Shown here piece after piece: positions 1 through 7,663 of a stretch of 11,513 bases of DNA. Location: positions 1-11,513 of the forward strand of contig DJMM01000041.1 of the NCBI GenBank assembly GCA_002435365.1, given 5' to 3'. This DNA comes from Ignavibacteriales bacterium UBA6490. GTDB lineage: Bacteria > Bacteroidota > Ignavibacteria > Ignavibacteriales > Ignavibacteriaceae. How positions within the stretch are numbered: position 1 is the stretch's first letter; each line of letters opens with the position of its first letter. Both the position numbers and the translations under genes were made by a program. The notes under the pieces were generated by a model. It was not told where the DNA came from and ran no database searches. It was given only the letters and a program-made list of their open reading frames with translations.

Positions 1-1
1 G

Positions 2-925
2 AAAATTAAAGTGAGAGAACTGGCAAACCGGATGGGATATATTCCAAATTTTATGGCCAAAAATCTTTCTGCAAAAAAGTCGAATATTATCGGACTTGTA
101 ATTCCCAAAATAGCTCATTTCTTTTTCGGCTCCGTAATAGAGTCAATTTACAATAAGGCATTTGAGAATAATTATGAAACTGTCATAACTGTTTCACAGG
201 AATCAGCAGTGAGAGAGAAAAACCATATTCAATCACTGCTGTCCATGAAAGTAGATGGGTTAATAGTATCAATTACCGAAGAAACAAAAGACTATTCGAT
301 ATTTGAAAGAGTCATCCAGATGAATATTCCTTTGGTTTTTATTGACAGAGTGCCTGCTAATAAAAAGGTTTACAGTGTAACAGTGGATGATAAAGGCGGG
401 GCATATTCAGCCGTCGATTATTTCATTAAACATGGGATTACAAAAATCGGTCACGTCGGTGGTTATAAGTATATAAATATCGGCAGGGCGCGCCTGAATG
501 GTTTTATCGAAGCAATGAATAATAATAATGTACCGATAAACTATAACTGGGTTGTTGAAGGCGGTTTTGGTGAAGAAGATGGATATAACGGATTTAAAAA
601 AATGGCTGCTAAAGGTAGACTGCCACAGGCAATATTTGCTGTTACATACCCTGTTGCTATCGGCATTTACGAAGCTGCAACGGAGATTGGCATCAAAATA
701 CCAAAAGATATCCAGATCACCTGTTTCGGCAACAATACTTTCAAACATACCGTCCCTTCGGTTTTTAATTTTGTTGATCAGCCAACAGAACAGCTTGGCA
801 GCAATGCTGTAAAACTTCTGCTGGATCTTATAAAAAATCCGTCTCAGACCGGTCCTCATAACATTGAATTAAAGACAAGGCTGCTGATCAAGGGAAAGGA
901 AGTACTCAGCGGACTTGTTGCATAA
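2..925 (+). CDS. LacI/GalR-family transcriptional regulator, 5' end cut off by the window edge
   Basis: DNA-binding repressor of the LacI/GalR family, probably the local sensor of a pectin breakdown product. The frame is open to the left edge. The GTG at base 11 is almost certainly an internal valine, because the preceding in-frame codons read K-I-K into the end of the helix-turn-helix domain. What remains (numbering from base 11) is the end of the HTH and the hinge helix (GYIPNFMAKNL, 9-19), then a full periplasmic-binding-protein-like effector domain (about 25-300) with GLVIP, VDGLIV, IPLVFIDR, KIGHVGG and RLNGF motifs. About 25 N-terminal residues are missing. Two usual effector-pocket motifs are altered: the ND-type motif reads VTYP (211-214) and the usual GFDD reads CFGNN (238-242). 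Only 15 bases separate it from the pectinesterase gene, so co-transcription and autoregulation are likely. Family is clear; effector and operator are inferred or unknown. Confidence 0.9.
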   Translation, partial: KIKVRELANRMGYIPNFMAKNLSAKKSNIIGLVIPKIAHFFFGSVIESIYNKAFENNYETVITVSQESAVREKNHIQSLLSMKVDGLIVSITEETKDYSIFERVIQMNIPLVFIDRVPANKKVYSVTVDDKGGAYSAVDYFIKHGITKIGHVGGYKYINIGRARLNGFIEAMNNNNVPINYNWVVEGGFGEEDGYNGFKKMAAKGRLPQAIFAVTYPVAIGIYEAATEIGIKIPKDIQITCFGNNTFKHTVPSVFNFVDQPTEQLGSNAVKLLLDLIKNPSQTGPHNIELKTRLLIKGKEVLSGLVA

Positions 926-930
926 TTTCC

Positions 931-943
931 GGATAAGATATTG
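931..943 (+). promoter_or_regulatory. Weak ribosome site and TTG start of the pectinesterase
   Basis: GGATAAG (931-937) is a poor Shine-Dalgarno match just before the TTG at 941-943. The reading frame is the same as that of the upstream regulator and is separated from it only by the TAA at 923-925. There is no ATG or GTG between that stop and the signal peptide, so TTG is the best supported start and may mean low translation or coupling to the regulator. Confidence 0.5.
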
Positions 944-1954
944 ATCAGATTAATATCAACCGCACTTCTTTGTCTCTTTTTTGCCGGTTCGATTTCTGCA
1001 AAACCTGACCTGGTAGTAGCTGCTGATGGAAGCGGTGATTTTACCCGGATACAGGAAGCATTGGACTCTGCACCAGATTTTAATTCCAGGCCATTTGTAA
1101 TTTATATTAAGAACGGGGTATATAACGAGAAGATTTTCATCAGCAAAAGCAATATTGTTCTTGCAGGTGAGAACAGGGACAGTACAATAATAATTTTTGC
1201 CGAATTAAGAAAAAACTGGAGAGCAGACCATCCTGATGATTATGGCGCAGGTGTAATAAATATCAGAAATAATGTGTCCGATATAGCTTTTTACTCGCTC
1301 ACGGTTTATAACAACTTCGGATCTCTCCACGGTGATCATGATCATCAGTTTGCCATCAGAGGGGGCGGAGGTGTTACAAGAATAATAATCGAGGACTGCA
1401 GAATCATAGCTGATGGGGGCGACACTTTAGCGCTCTGGAATACTGACGACGGAATGTATTATCACAACAATTGCTATTTCGAAGGATATGTGGATTATGT
1501 ATGTCCCCGCGGATTCTGTTTTATAGAGAACAGCAGCTTTTTCGGTCATAATTTAACTGCATCGATCTGGCACGATGGAAGTAATAATAAAGATCAAAAA
1601 CTGGTGATTCGGAATTCATATTTTGACGGAGTGGCCGGTTTCCCGCTCGGGAGATTCCACCGCGATGCACAGTTCTTCCTGATAAACTGCCGTTTCTCGG
1701 AAAATATGGCTGATAAAAAAATATTTTTCGCACCTTCGGACCCGCCAAGGATTTTATCATGGGGAGAAGACAGAATTTATTTTTATAATTGTCACCGGCA
1801 AAATTCAGATTTTTCATGGTACAAGGACAATCTGCCAACTACAGGTGATCAGATCATTCCGGATGAAATGAACGCACTCCGGACTTTCAATTATGAATGG
1901 GATCCGGAATCCGTAGCGAACAAGATAAAAAATAAGTTGATTGATCCGGAATAA
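941..1954 (+). CDS. Divergent pectinesterase (pectin methylesterase, CE8 family), secreted
   Basis: Predicted to remove methyl esters from homogalacturonan outside the cytoplasm. Residues 1-20 form a signal peptide (MIRLIS, hydrophobic core, ending GSISA). The right-handed beta-helix family opening VVAADGSGDFTRIQEA (25-40) is intact. The active-site landmarks can be placed: HQFAIR (135-140; usually HQAVAL), GGDTLALW (159-166; usually QDTLY, so the Gln is Gly but Asp161 stays), GYVDYV (182-187; usually VDFIFG, Asp185 stays) and LGRFH (236-240; usually LGRPW, Arg238 stays, Trp is His). Both catalytic Asp and the Arg are therefore kept, while one oxyanion Gln and the substrate-stacking Trp are not. 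The start is TTG: no ATG lies between the upstream stop at 923-925 and the signal peptide. At 337 residues it is normal for a single-domain enzyme. An altered or different ester substrate is possible. Confidence 0.85.
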   Translation: MIRLISTALLCLFFAGSISAKPDLVVAADGSGDFTRIQEALDSAPDFNSRPFVIYIKNGVYNEKIFISKSNIVLAGENRDSTIIIFAELRKNWRADHPDDYGAGVINIRNNVSDIAFYSLTVYNNFGSLHGDHDHQFAIRGGGGVTRIIIEDCRIIADGGDTLALWNTDDGMYYHNNCYFEGYVDYVCPRGFCFIENSSFFGHNLTASIWHDGSNNKDQKLVIRNSYFDGVAGFPLGRFHRDAQFFLINCRFSENMADKKIFFAPSDPPRILSWGEDRIYFYNCHRQNSDFSWYKDNLPTTGDQIIPDEMNALRTFNYEWDPESVANKIKNKLIDPE

Positions 1955-1998
1955 AGAAATCATCCTTATTTAAATCCTTCAAATTTATATTTATTATT

Positions 1999-2748
1999 AT
2001 GAGAGCTATAAATATCTTGATCCTGCTGCTGGTATTTGCCGCGGTTATTTTCCCTCAAAAGGATGAGAGCCAGACGATCTTTATGGTCGGAAATTCAACA
2101 ATGGCAGATAAACCATACAAAAACGGAAACCCTGAAAAAGGATGGGCACAGGTATTCCCATTATATTTCAAGGAAGGTATTAAAATAGAAAATCATGCAA
2201 AAAACGGCAGGAGCACAAAAAGTTTCTTGACTGAAGGAAGATGGGCCGCAGTTCTTTATAAAATGAGGACCGGTGATTATGTCATAATAGAATTCGGACA
2301 TAATGATTCCAGGAAAGACAATCCTGAAAGATATGCCGAGGCCAATACTGATTACCGATTAAATCTTATAAAGATGATAGAAGAAGCCCGATCCAAAGGT
2401 GGAATTCCTGTTCTGGCAACTCCTATTGTAAGAAGAAGATTTGATAAAAACGGAATATTTTATGATACTCATGGGGATTATCCAAAAGTGGTAAGGGAGC
2501 TTGCTGCAGAATATAAGGTCCCCCTTCTGGATCTGCATAAAAAAACCACTGAACTGCTCATTCAGTATGGAGAAAAAAGATCGGAACAATTATTCCTCAT
2601 CATTAAGCCGGGGGAATATAAGTCTCTTCCGGAAGGAAAAGACGATAACACCCATTTATCAGCCAATGGTGCATTCAAGGTTTGCGATCTTGCCGTTGAA
2701 GAAATAAGGGAAGCAGTTCCTGAACTTGCAGCCTGGCTTAAGGACTGA
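1999..2748 (+). CDS. Rhamnogalacturonan acetylesterase-like SGNH hydrolase (CE12 type), secreted
   Basis: Predicted to remove O-acetyl groups from rhamnogalacturonan or other pectin. An N-terminal signal peptide (MRAINILILLLVFAAVIFPQ) points to export. All SGNH blocks are visible: GNSTM (31-35, nucleophile Ser33; the family usually has GDST), NHAKNGRSTKSF (65-76, block II Gly70), GHND (100-103, block III Asn102) and DNTHLS (216-221, block V Asp216 and His219). The length of 249 residues fits CE12 enzymes such as the Bacillus YesT/RhgT type. Spacing from the pectinesterase is 44 bases of AT-rich sequence with no obvious Shine-Dalgarno site. The ATG directly precedes the signal peptide and is the natural start. 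The neighbouring pectin methylesterase and galacturonate genes support a pectin substrate, although xylan acetylesterases share this fold. Confidence 0.88.
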   Translation: MRAINILILLLVFAAVIFPQKDESQTIFMVGNSTMADKPYKNGNPEKGWAQVFPLYFKEGIKIENHAKNGRSTKSFLTEGRWAAVLYKMRTGDYVIIEFGHNDSRKDNPERYAEANTDYRLNLIKMIEEARSKGGIPVLATPIVRRRFDKNGIFYDTHGDYPKVVRELAAEYKVPLLDLHKKTTELLIQYGEKRSEQLFLIIKPGEYKSLPEGKDDNTHLSANGAFKVCDLAVEEIREAVPELAAWLKD

Positions 2749-2790
2749 ATACTACCAGGGATTTAAATTGTAAACAAAATAAAGAGATTT

Positions 2791-4014
2791 ATGAAAACCA
2801 TAACAGCCAAAATCATCATTCTCCTCGTCGTTTTCCTTGTTTCCGGATATGCCCAGCATAAATCCTTTACTGTTAGGGTGAAAAATCCTAATGAATTTGC
2901 AGTAAAGGATGGATATTTCACTCTTAGGCTTGAAAGCGTGCAGGATAACTTTATCATTGCAGAGGGAGATAATTATTTACCTTATCAGATAACTTCTGCA
3001 GAATCCGGCGGAATATGTGTCGGAGTGACGGCAGATTTTAAACCTAACGAAGAAAAAACTCTTGTGATAACTTATGATTCCGGGTTAAGAAAAGCGAAGT
3101 TTAAAAGCAGGACTTATGCTGAGCTTGCCATGAAACCTGTTGACAGTTACTATGAAGGGAAGTTCCGGGGTAATACTTTTTTTAATGTTACTGATATAAA
3201 AGTACCCGCTGTACATACTGACCATGACGCTTTATTTAAATATGAAGGGCCCGGATGGGAATCTGAAAAGGTGGGTTACAGATTTTATTTAGACTGGCGT
3301 AATGCTATAGATATTTTTGGTAAAAAGAAAGACCAGCTGATTCTTGCGGGTGTGGGTGTTCACGATACCGTTGCCCAGGATGATTCCTATCATTCTATGC
3401 AGGAATGGGGAATGGATATTTTTAAGGTTGGCAACTCGCTGGGGATCGGTTCATTTGGCATGATGGTAGATGGGAAAGTTGTCATGGTTTCAAAAACCGA
3501 AAGTATCTATTTCGAAATTAAAGAAAACGGACCCCTAAAATCAGAAATCAAAACGACATATTTTGAGTGGAATACTGGTAAACAAAATTTCAATCTCGAA
3601 TCCAGACTATCTATAACCGCCGGCAGCCGTATGACAAAGAATGAAATAAATATTTCCGGAGATCCGCAAAATATTGTCACCGGACTTGCAAAATTTCCAG
3701 GGACTTATTTTTTTAAAGGTGATGGAAAAGAAGAATGGTCGTATATTGCATTATATGGTAATCAAACCCTTGTCTCTGAGAATGATAAACTCGGAATTGC
3801 CGTATTTTTCAGGAAAAGTAAACTGATTGAATTTGCTGAAGACAGCTTAAGTTATATTGTAAAGCTCAAGCCTGAAAAAGGCAAAATCGATTATTATTTC
3901 TGTGCAGCGTGGGAGCAGGAACAGAATGGGATTAAAAATCTTGATGAATTTAAAAATTATTTAAACGAAACCCAGTCGCTGCTGAACAATCCGCTTATAG
4001 TAGTGCGCAATTAA
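2791..4014 (+). CDS. DUF4861 family secreted protein, probable glycan-active enzyme
   Basis: I recognise the DUF4861 family but cannot assign a reaction. A signal peptide (MKTITAKIIILLVVFLVSGYAQ) places it in the periplasm or outside. The N-terminal part (about 25-110) looks like a beta-rich domain. The core holds a region rich in polar and aromatic residues: VHTDHDALFKYEGPGWE (141-157), YRFYLDWRNAIDIFGKK (163-179), YHSMQEWGMDIFKVGNSLG (200-218). A C-terminal segment (YYFCAAWEQEQNGI, 368-381) closes the domain. Clustered His, Asp, Trp and Arg residues suggest a sugar-binding or catalytic cleft. Genes of this family are often found in loci for uronate-containing polysaccharides (general knowledge). 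Here it sits between the esterases and uxaC with a 10-base gap to uxaC, and it is the only candidate in the window for acting on the glycan chain. A lyase, hydrolase or dehydratase role on unsaturated or uronate-ended oligosaccharides is possible but unproven. Confidence 0.75.
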   Translation: MKTITAKIIILLVVFLVSGYAQHKSFTVRVKNPNEFAVKDGYFTLRLESVQDNFIIAEGDNYLPYQITSAESGGICVGVTADFKPNEEKTLVITYDSGLRKAKFKSRTYAELAMKPVDSYYEGKFRGNTFFNVTDIKVPAVHTDHDALFKYEGPGWESEKVGYRFYLDWRNAIDIFGKKKDQLILAGVGVHDTVAQDDSYHSMQEWGMDIFKVGNSLGIGSFGMMVDGKVVMVSKTESIYFEIKENGPLKSEIKTTYFEWNTGKQNFNLESRLSITAGSRMTKNEINISGDPQNIVTGLAKFPGTYFFKGDGKEEWSYIALYGNQTLVSENDKLGIAVFFRKSKLIEFAEDSLSYIVKLKPEKGKIDYYFCAAWEQEQNGIKNLDEFKNYLNETQSLLNNPLIVVRN

Positions 4015-4024
4015 AAGAGATTTT

Positions 4025-5434
4025 ATGGAAACCGAATTAAATCTGGACAGGTTATTCAGTCCCGATCCTGCGGTAAGAGACATTGCACGCAGGATATATC
4101 AAAGCATTAAAGATTTGCCGATAATCAGTCCGCATGGCCATGTTGATCCGGCACTTCTATCGGATAATAAAAATTTTCCCGATCCTGCCAGGCTTTTTAT
4201 AGTCTTGGATCACTACTTATTCCGGATGTTATATTCCCAGGGAATTAAACTGGAATCTCTCGGTATCCCAGTAACAGACGGATCGGTAGTGGAATCAGAT
4301 CCCCGAAAAATCTGGCAGTTATTTGCAGAAAACTTTTTTTTGTTCCGCGGTACTCCTTCCAGTATATGGCTGGCATACGAGTTTGGCGTTGTTTTTGGAA
4401 TAAAAGAAAAGCTAACCGGAAATAATGCACAAAAGATTTATGATCAGATTCAGGAGAAAATAAATTCTCCCGAATTCCTGCCCCGGGCTCTTTTTGATCG
4501 TTTCAACATTGAAGTGCTTTCTACAACAGACTCTCCTGCTGATTCACTTGAGCATCATAAGAAAATCCGGGAATCCGTATGGGGAAAAAAAGTAATCCCC
4601 TGTTTCAGGCCTGATGGTGTAACGGATTTATCAAACAGCCGATGGAAGTCAAATATAAACGCTCTTGAGAAGGTTGTCGGATATGAAATTGATTCATACT
4701 TGAAATTTCTTCAGGCTCTGGCGGAGAGAAGAGCATTCTTTAAAGAGATGGGAGCAACTTCCACCGATCATGGAGTGTTTTCACCTTATACCCACGAACT
4801 GTCCGTTAATGAAGCTGAAACAATATTTCAGAAGGCTTTAAATGGGAAAGCTGAGTTAAAAGATGCCCGTTTGTTTGATGCACACATGCTGATGAAAATG
4901 GCGGAAATGAGTATCGACGATGGATTAGTAATGCAGATACACCCGGGTTCTTTCAGAAACCACAATCCGGTTATCTACGAAAGATTCGGTCCTGATAAAG
5001 GATGCGATATACCGCTGCAAACAGAATATACTCTTAATCTTAAAGAGCTTCTAAACAAATATGGCAATAACCCTGCTCTTACCATTATTGTTTTTACGCT
5101 CGATGAAACAACCTATTCAAGAGAGCTTGCCCCGCTGGCAGGACACTATCCGGCTATGAAATTGGGACCTGCATGGTGGTTTCATGACAGCATTGAAGGT
5201 ATGATCAGGTTCAGAAGAATGGCCACAGAAACAGCAGGCTTTTATAATACTGTAGGATTTAATGATGATACAAGAGCCTTTGTTTCTATTCCGGCACGAC
5301 ACGACCTGGCAAGAAGAATCGACTCGAATTATCTGGCCGAACTGGTTTGCAAACACATCCTCAGTCTGGATGAAGCAATGGAATTAGCTGTCGATCTTAC
5401 TTATAATTTAGTCAGAAAGACATATAAACTTTAA
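4025..5434 (+). CDS. uxaC: Uronate isomerase (glucuronate/galacturonate isomerase)
   Basis: Cytoplasmic isomerase converting D-galacturonate to D-tagaturonate and D-glucuronate to D-fructuronate, the entry step of hexuronate catabolism. The sequence is a full-length UxaC (469 residues; the family is about 465-475). It starts with the usual leader into the metal-binding motif SPHGHVDP (35-42, His37 and His39), as in amidohydrolase-superfamily barrels. Further recognisable stretches are DHYLFRMLYSQGI (62-74), FNIEVLSTTDSPADSLEHH, MQIHPGSFRNHNP, LGPAWWFHDSIEGM and GFNDDTRAFVSIPARHDLARR. The start ATG follows a weak purine stretch (AAAAGAGA) and lies 10 bases after the DUF4861 stop. It is followed by uxaE after 15 bases, which pairs its product with the next enzyme. 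No key motif appears lost. Confidence 0.97.
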   Translation: METELNLDRLFSPDPAVRDIARRIYQSIKDLPIISPHGHVDPALLSDNKNFPDPARLFIVLDHYLFRMLYSQGIKLESLGIPVTDGSVVESDPRKIWQLFAENFFLFRGTPSSIWLAYEFGVVFGIKEKLTGNNAQKIYDQIQEKINSPEFLPRALFDRFNIEVLSTTDSPADSLEHHKKIRESVWGKKVIPCFRPDGVTDLSNSRWKSNINALEKVVGYEIDSYLKFLQALAERRAFFKEMGATSTDHGVFSPYTHELSVNEAETIFQKALNGKAELKDARLFDAHMLMKMAEMSIDDGLVMQIHPGSFRNHNPVIYERFGPDKGCDIPLQTEYTLNLKELLNKYGNNPALTIIVFTLDETTYSRELAPLAGHYPAMKLGPAWWFHDSIEGMIRFRRMATETAGFYNTVGFNDDTRAFVSIPARHDLARRIDSNYLAELVCKHILSLDEAMELAVDLTYNLVRKTYKL

Positions 5435-5449
5435 TAGAGAAACTGTAAA

Positions 5450-7015
5450 ATGGAAATGAAAATTCTGAAGGAGGAATTATTAGACAAAAAAAACGAAGAC
5501 AATGAGTTATATAAAAGACTTGTGGGTCAGTTGGAATTAGAAATTTATCCAAACTCAGTTTTTGACAAGAATAATTTAATTTTCTTTATAGCAAAAGAAG
5601 CATCGGAAAAAAATCTCTATCTGTTGTTCGAAAAGAAGCATGAATCAAATGCATCCCGATTCGAAGGCACTAATATAGAGCTGGCGGAAAAAGATTCTCT
5701 GATTTTGAAGAGATGTAATTTAACCACACATAACCGGAAGGAGTTACAGGTAAATTTCGAATTTACTAATCCGCAACTGATCGGTCTTAATAATTCATTT
5801 GGATTCGGTGACAGAATCGGGCTAGCAAACCCGGCCCATTTACGCGCCTTAGGTAAAAGCCGGTTCAAACCGGTTCTGGCGCAGCAGTCGGTCCGGGAAT
5901 TAACCCGCACAAACAGATCCCCTGCGGAAGTAATTGATGCAGCAGTATGGGCTGTATTCCAGGAAGGTTACCTCAATGGATTTGGTGCAGATGCCGATCA
6001 TCTAAAGACCACTGCCGATATCGATCTGCTTGTAGACAACGGATTTAAAATGTTCACTTTTGATCCTGGTGAATATGTTCATAACGAGGCAGACACACTC
6101 ACTGCCAAGGAGCTTGATGAAGCTACTAAAAAAATAAACTGGAAGGGATTGTTCTCTGATTTTGAAAATCTCAGTAAGGAATATTGTAATAAAATGTTCA
6201 GTGTTTCGGCGAATCTGCAAATTTCTGTAAGTGAGGATAATTTTAAAAGAGCTGTTTTGAAGTACGGAGACGCACTTGCACACCTGAAAAAAATGTATGA
6301 TCATTTAAAGACACAGTACCCGGCTTACGAATCTGAGGTTGAAATATCTGTTGATGAGACTGAATCAGTCACCTCGCCATTCGAGCATTTCTTTATTGCC
6401 AAAGAATTAAGACGTTTAGGTGTCGATATTGTAAGTCTTGCTCCCCGTTTTATCGGAGATTTCGAAAAAGGAATTGATTATAAAGGCAATCTGGATTTAT
6501 TCAGAAAAGAATATTTGAAGCATCTTCAGATTGTTAATTATTTTGGCGATTATAAAGTGAGTCTGCATTCAGGAAGCGATAAGTTCAGCGTTTATAAAGT
6601 TATTGCCGAACTTGGAAATGGACTTATTCATATCAAAACAGCCGGAACAAGTTACCTGGAAGCACTCAAGGTAGCCGCTGTTCAATCTCCTGGCCTGTTC
6701 AGAGAGATTCTCGATTATTGCAGGAATCTTTACTCCGTCGAGAAAAAAAGTTACCATGTTTCAGCAGATGTTAATAAATTAAAGCTGGCTGAACAATATT
6801 CGGATCAGGAATTGATAGAACTTTTTAATGATGATGACGTCAGGCAGGTGCTTCATGTTACCTTTGGGCGTATACTTACAGATAAGGATAATAAGGGTAA
6901 ATATATTTTCAAGGACCGGCTGATCGGATGTCTGGTACAAAACGAGACAACCCATTACGACTTAATAATTAAACATTTCAGAAAACATCTTAATCCGTTT
7001 AAGCACTATGAATAG
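5450..7015 (+). CDS. uxaE: Tagaturonate epimerase (D-tagaturonate to D-fructuronate)
   Basis: Epimerises D-tagaturonate to D-fructuronate, so galacturonate joins the glucuronate branch without the tagaturonate reductase and altronate dehydratase (UxaB, UxaA) used by E. coli. This activity is established for the Thermotoga maritima UxaE family. Family stretches seen here: LNNSFGFGDRIGLANPAHLRA (113-133), AQQSVRELTRTNRSPAEVIDA (144-164), GFGADADHLKT (177-187), TFDPGEYV (203-210), EISVDETESVTSPFEHFF and SLHSGSDKFSVYKV. The Asp/His-rich motifs fit a metal-dependent TIM-barrel epimerase. At 521 residues it is close to family length. ATG codons at 5450 and 5456 are both possible starts, differing by two residues. 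Its last 8 bases overlap the start of eda, implying translational coupling. Position right after uxaC supports the role. Confidence 0.92.
   Translation: MEMKILKEELLDKKNEDNELYKRLVGQLELEIYPNSVFDKNNLIFFIAKEASEKNLYLLFEKKHESNASRFEGTNIELAEKDSLILKRCNLTTHNRKELQVNFEFTNPQLIGLNNSFGFGDRIGLANPAHLRALGKSRFKPVLAQQSVRELTRTNRSPAEVIDAAVWAVFQEGYLNGFGADADHLKTTADIDLLVDNGFKMFTFDPGEYVHNEADTLTAKELDEATKKINWKGLFSDFENLSKEYCNKMFSVSANLQISVSEDNFKRAVLKYGDALAHLKKMYDHLKTQYPAYESEVEISVDETESVTSPFEHFFIAKELRRLGVDIVSLAPRFIGDFEKGIDYKGNLDLFRKEYLKHLQIVNYFGDYKVSLHSGSDKFSVYKVIAELGNGLIHIKTAGTSYLEALKVAAVQSPGLFREILDYCRNLYSVEKKSYHVSADVNKLKLAEQYSDQELIELFNDDDVRQVLHVTFGRILTDKDNKGKYIFKDRLIGCLVQNETTHYDLIIKHFRKHLNPFKHYE
7008..7015 (+). other. Overlap of uxaE stop and eda start (translational coupling)
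   Basis: The eda ATG (7008-7010) lies inside the uxaE reading frame, and the uxaE stop TAG occupies 7013-7015, giving an 8-base overlap (ATGAATAG). No strong Shine-Dalgarno sequence is seen just upstream, so eda translation probably depends on ribosomes ending uxaE. Confidence 0.85.
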
Positions 7016-7661
7016 AAAAGAAATCGTCGGTGAACTATTGAAACGAAAGGCTGTAGCGGTTATACGAATTCAGCAGCCTGAAAAACTTAAAAAGGTAATA
7101 GAAGCACTTTATGAAGGCGGTATATCGGTAGCTGAAATTACACTTACAGTTCCGAATGCTATCCAGCTGATCAGTAAAATGAGCAAAGAGCTAAGCAGCG
7201 ATATAATTATTGGTGTGGGTTCGGTATTAAATAAGGTTCAGGCAGAAGAGGCGGTCAAGGCTGGAGCAAAATATGTGGTCAGTCCGATCCTCAGTAAAGA
7301 AATAATCGATACTGCTCATAAATTGGATGTCCCTGCCCTGCCCGGCTGCTTCAGTCCGACAGAAATCCAAACTGCATATGAGCTGGGAGCAGATATTATA
7401 AAGGTTTTTCCCGCGGATGTTGTAGGAATGAATTTCTTCAAAGCTGTGCTGGCTCCCATGCCTCATCTGAAATTGATGCCCACCGGAGGAGTTTCGGTTG
7501 AAAATGCAGGTGAGTGGATTAAGGCAGGTGCATGTGCTGTCGGATTGGGGACCGCACTGCTTGATAAAAAAGCTATTCAGGAAGAAAACTATTCGAAATT
7601 GGCTGAAAATGCCTCTATAATCATGAAAAATATATCAAACGCAATAAATAGTCAGAAATAA
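7008..7661 (+). CDS. eda: KDPG/KHG aldolase (2-dehydro-3-deoxy-phosphogluconate aldolase)
   Basis: Class I aldolase splitting 2-keto-3-deoxy-6-phosphogluconate into pyruvate and glyceraldehyde-3-phosphate, the last step of hexuronate breakdown and of the Entner-Doudoroff pathway. The 217-residue length matches the family. Visible motifs: AVAVIR (15-20), AEITLTVPNA (42-51, catalytic Glu43), GVGSVLN (69-75), YVVSP (89-93), ALPGCFSPTEI (110-120), IKVFPAD (131-137, Schiff-base Lys132) and PTGGVS (158-163). The gene overlaps the end of uxaE by 8 bases (ATGAATAG) and is followed after 2 bases by the SDR gene, so translation is probably coupled across all three. Activity on 4-hydroxy-2-oxoglutarate is also possible, but the operon favours KDPG. 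Confidence 0.95.
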   Translation: MNRKEIVGELLKRKAVAVIRIQQPEKLKKVIEALYEGGISVAEITLTVPNAIQLISKMSKELSSDIIIGVGSVLNKVQAEEAVKAGAKYVVSPILSKEIIDTAHKLDVPALPGCFSPTEIQTAYELGADIIKVFPADVVGMNFFKAVLAPMPHLKLMPTGGVSVENAGEWIKAGACAVGLGTALLDKKAIQEENYSKLAENASIIMKNISNAINSQK

Positions 7662-7663
7662 AT

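Noticed and set aside
11..13. GTG as the true start of the regulator
   Set aside because: The frame is open upstream to the window edge, and the sequence begins within the helix-turn-helix region, so the real start lies outside the window.
407..859. Minus-strand open frame of 150 codons opposite the regulator
   Set aside because: It lies wholly opposite a clear LacI-family gene, shows low-complexity Phe/Ile/Ser-rich sequence and no recognisable domain. The other antisense frames in the window were dismissed for the same reasons.
1333..1344. Perfect 12-base palindrome TGATCATGATCA, resembling an operator
   Set aside because: It encodes part of the GDHDHQ stretch of the pectinesterase next to its conserved Gln136 and is well explained by coding; it lies far from any gene start.
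1955..1998. Possible internal promoter or terminator in the gap before the acetylesterase
   Set aside because: The gap is AT-rich, but I see neither a hairpin with a T-run nor a convincing -33/-7 or -35/-10 pair.
5467..5473. Strong Shine-Dalgarno-like AAGGAGG just inside uxaE
   Set aside because: No start codon in the uxaE frame follows at suitable spacing (TTA TTA GAC), so it does not indicate a later start.
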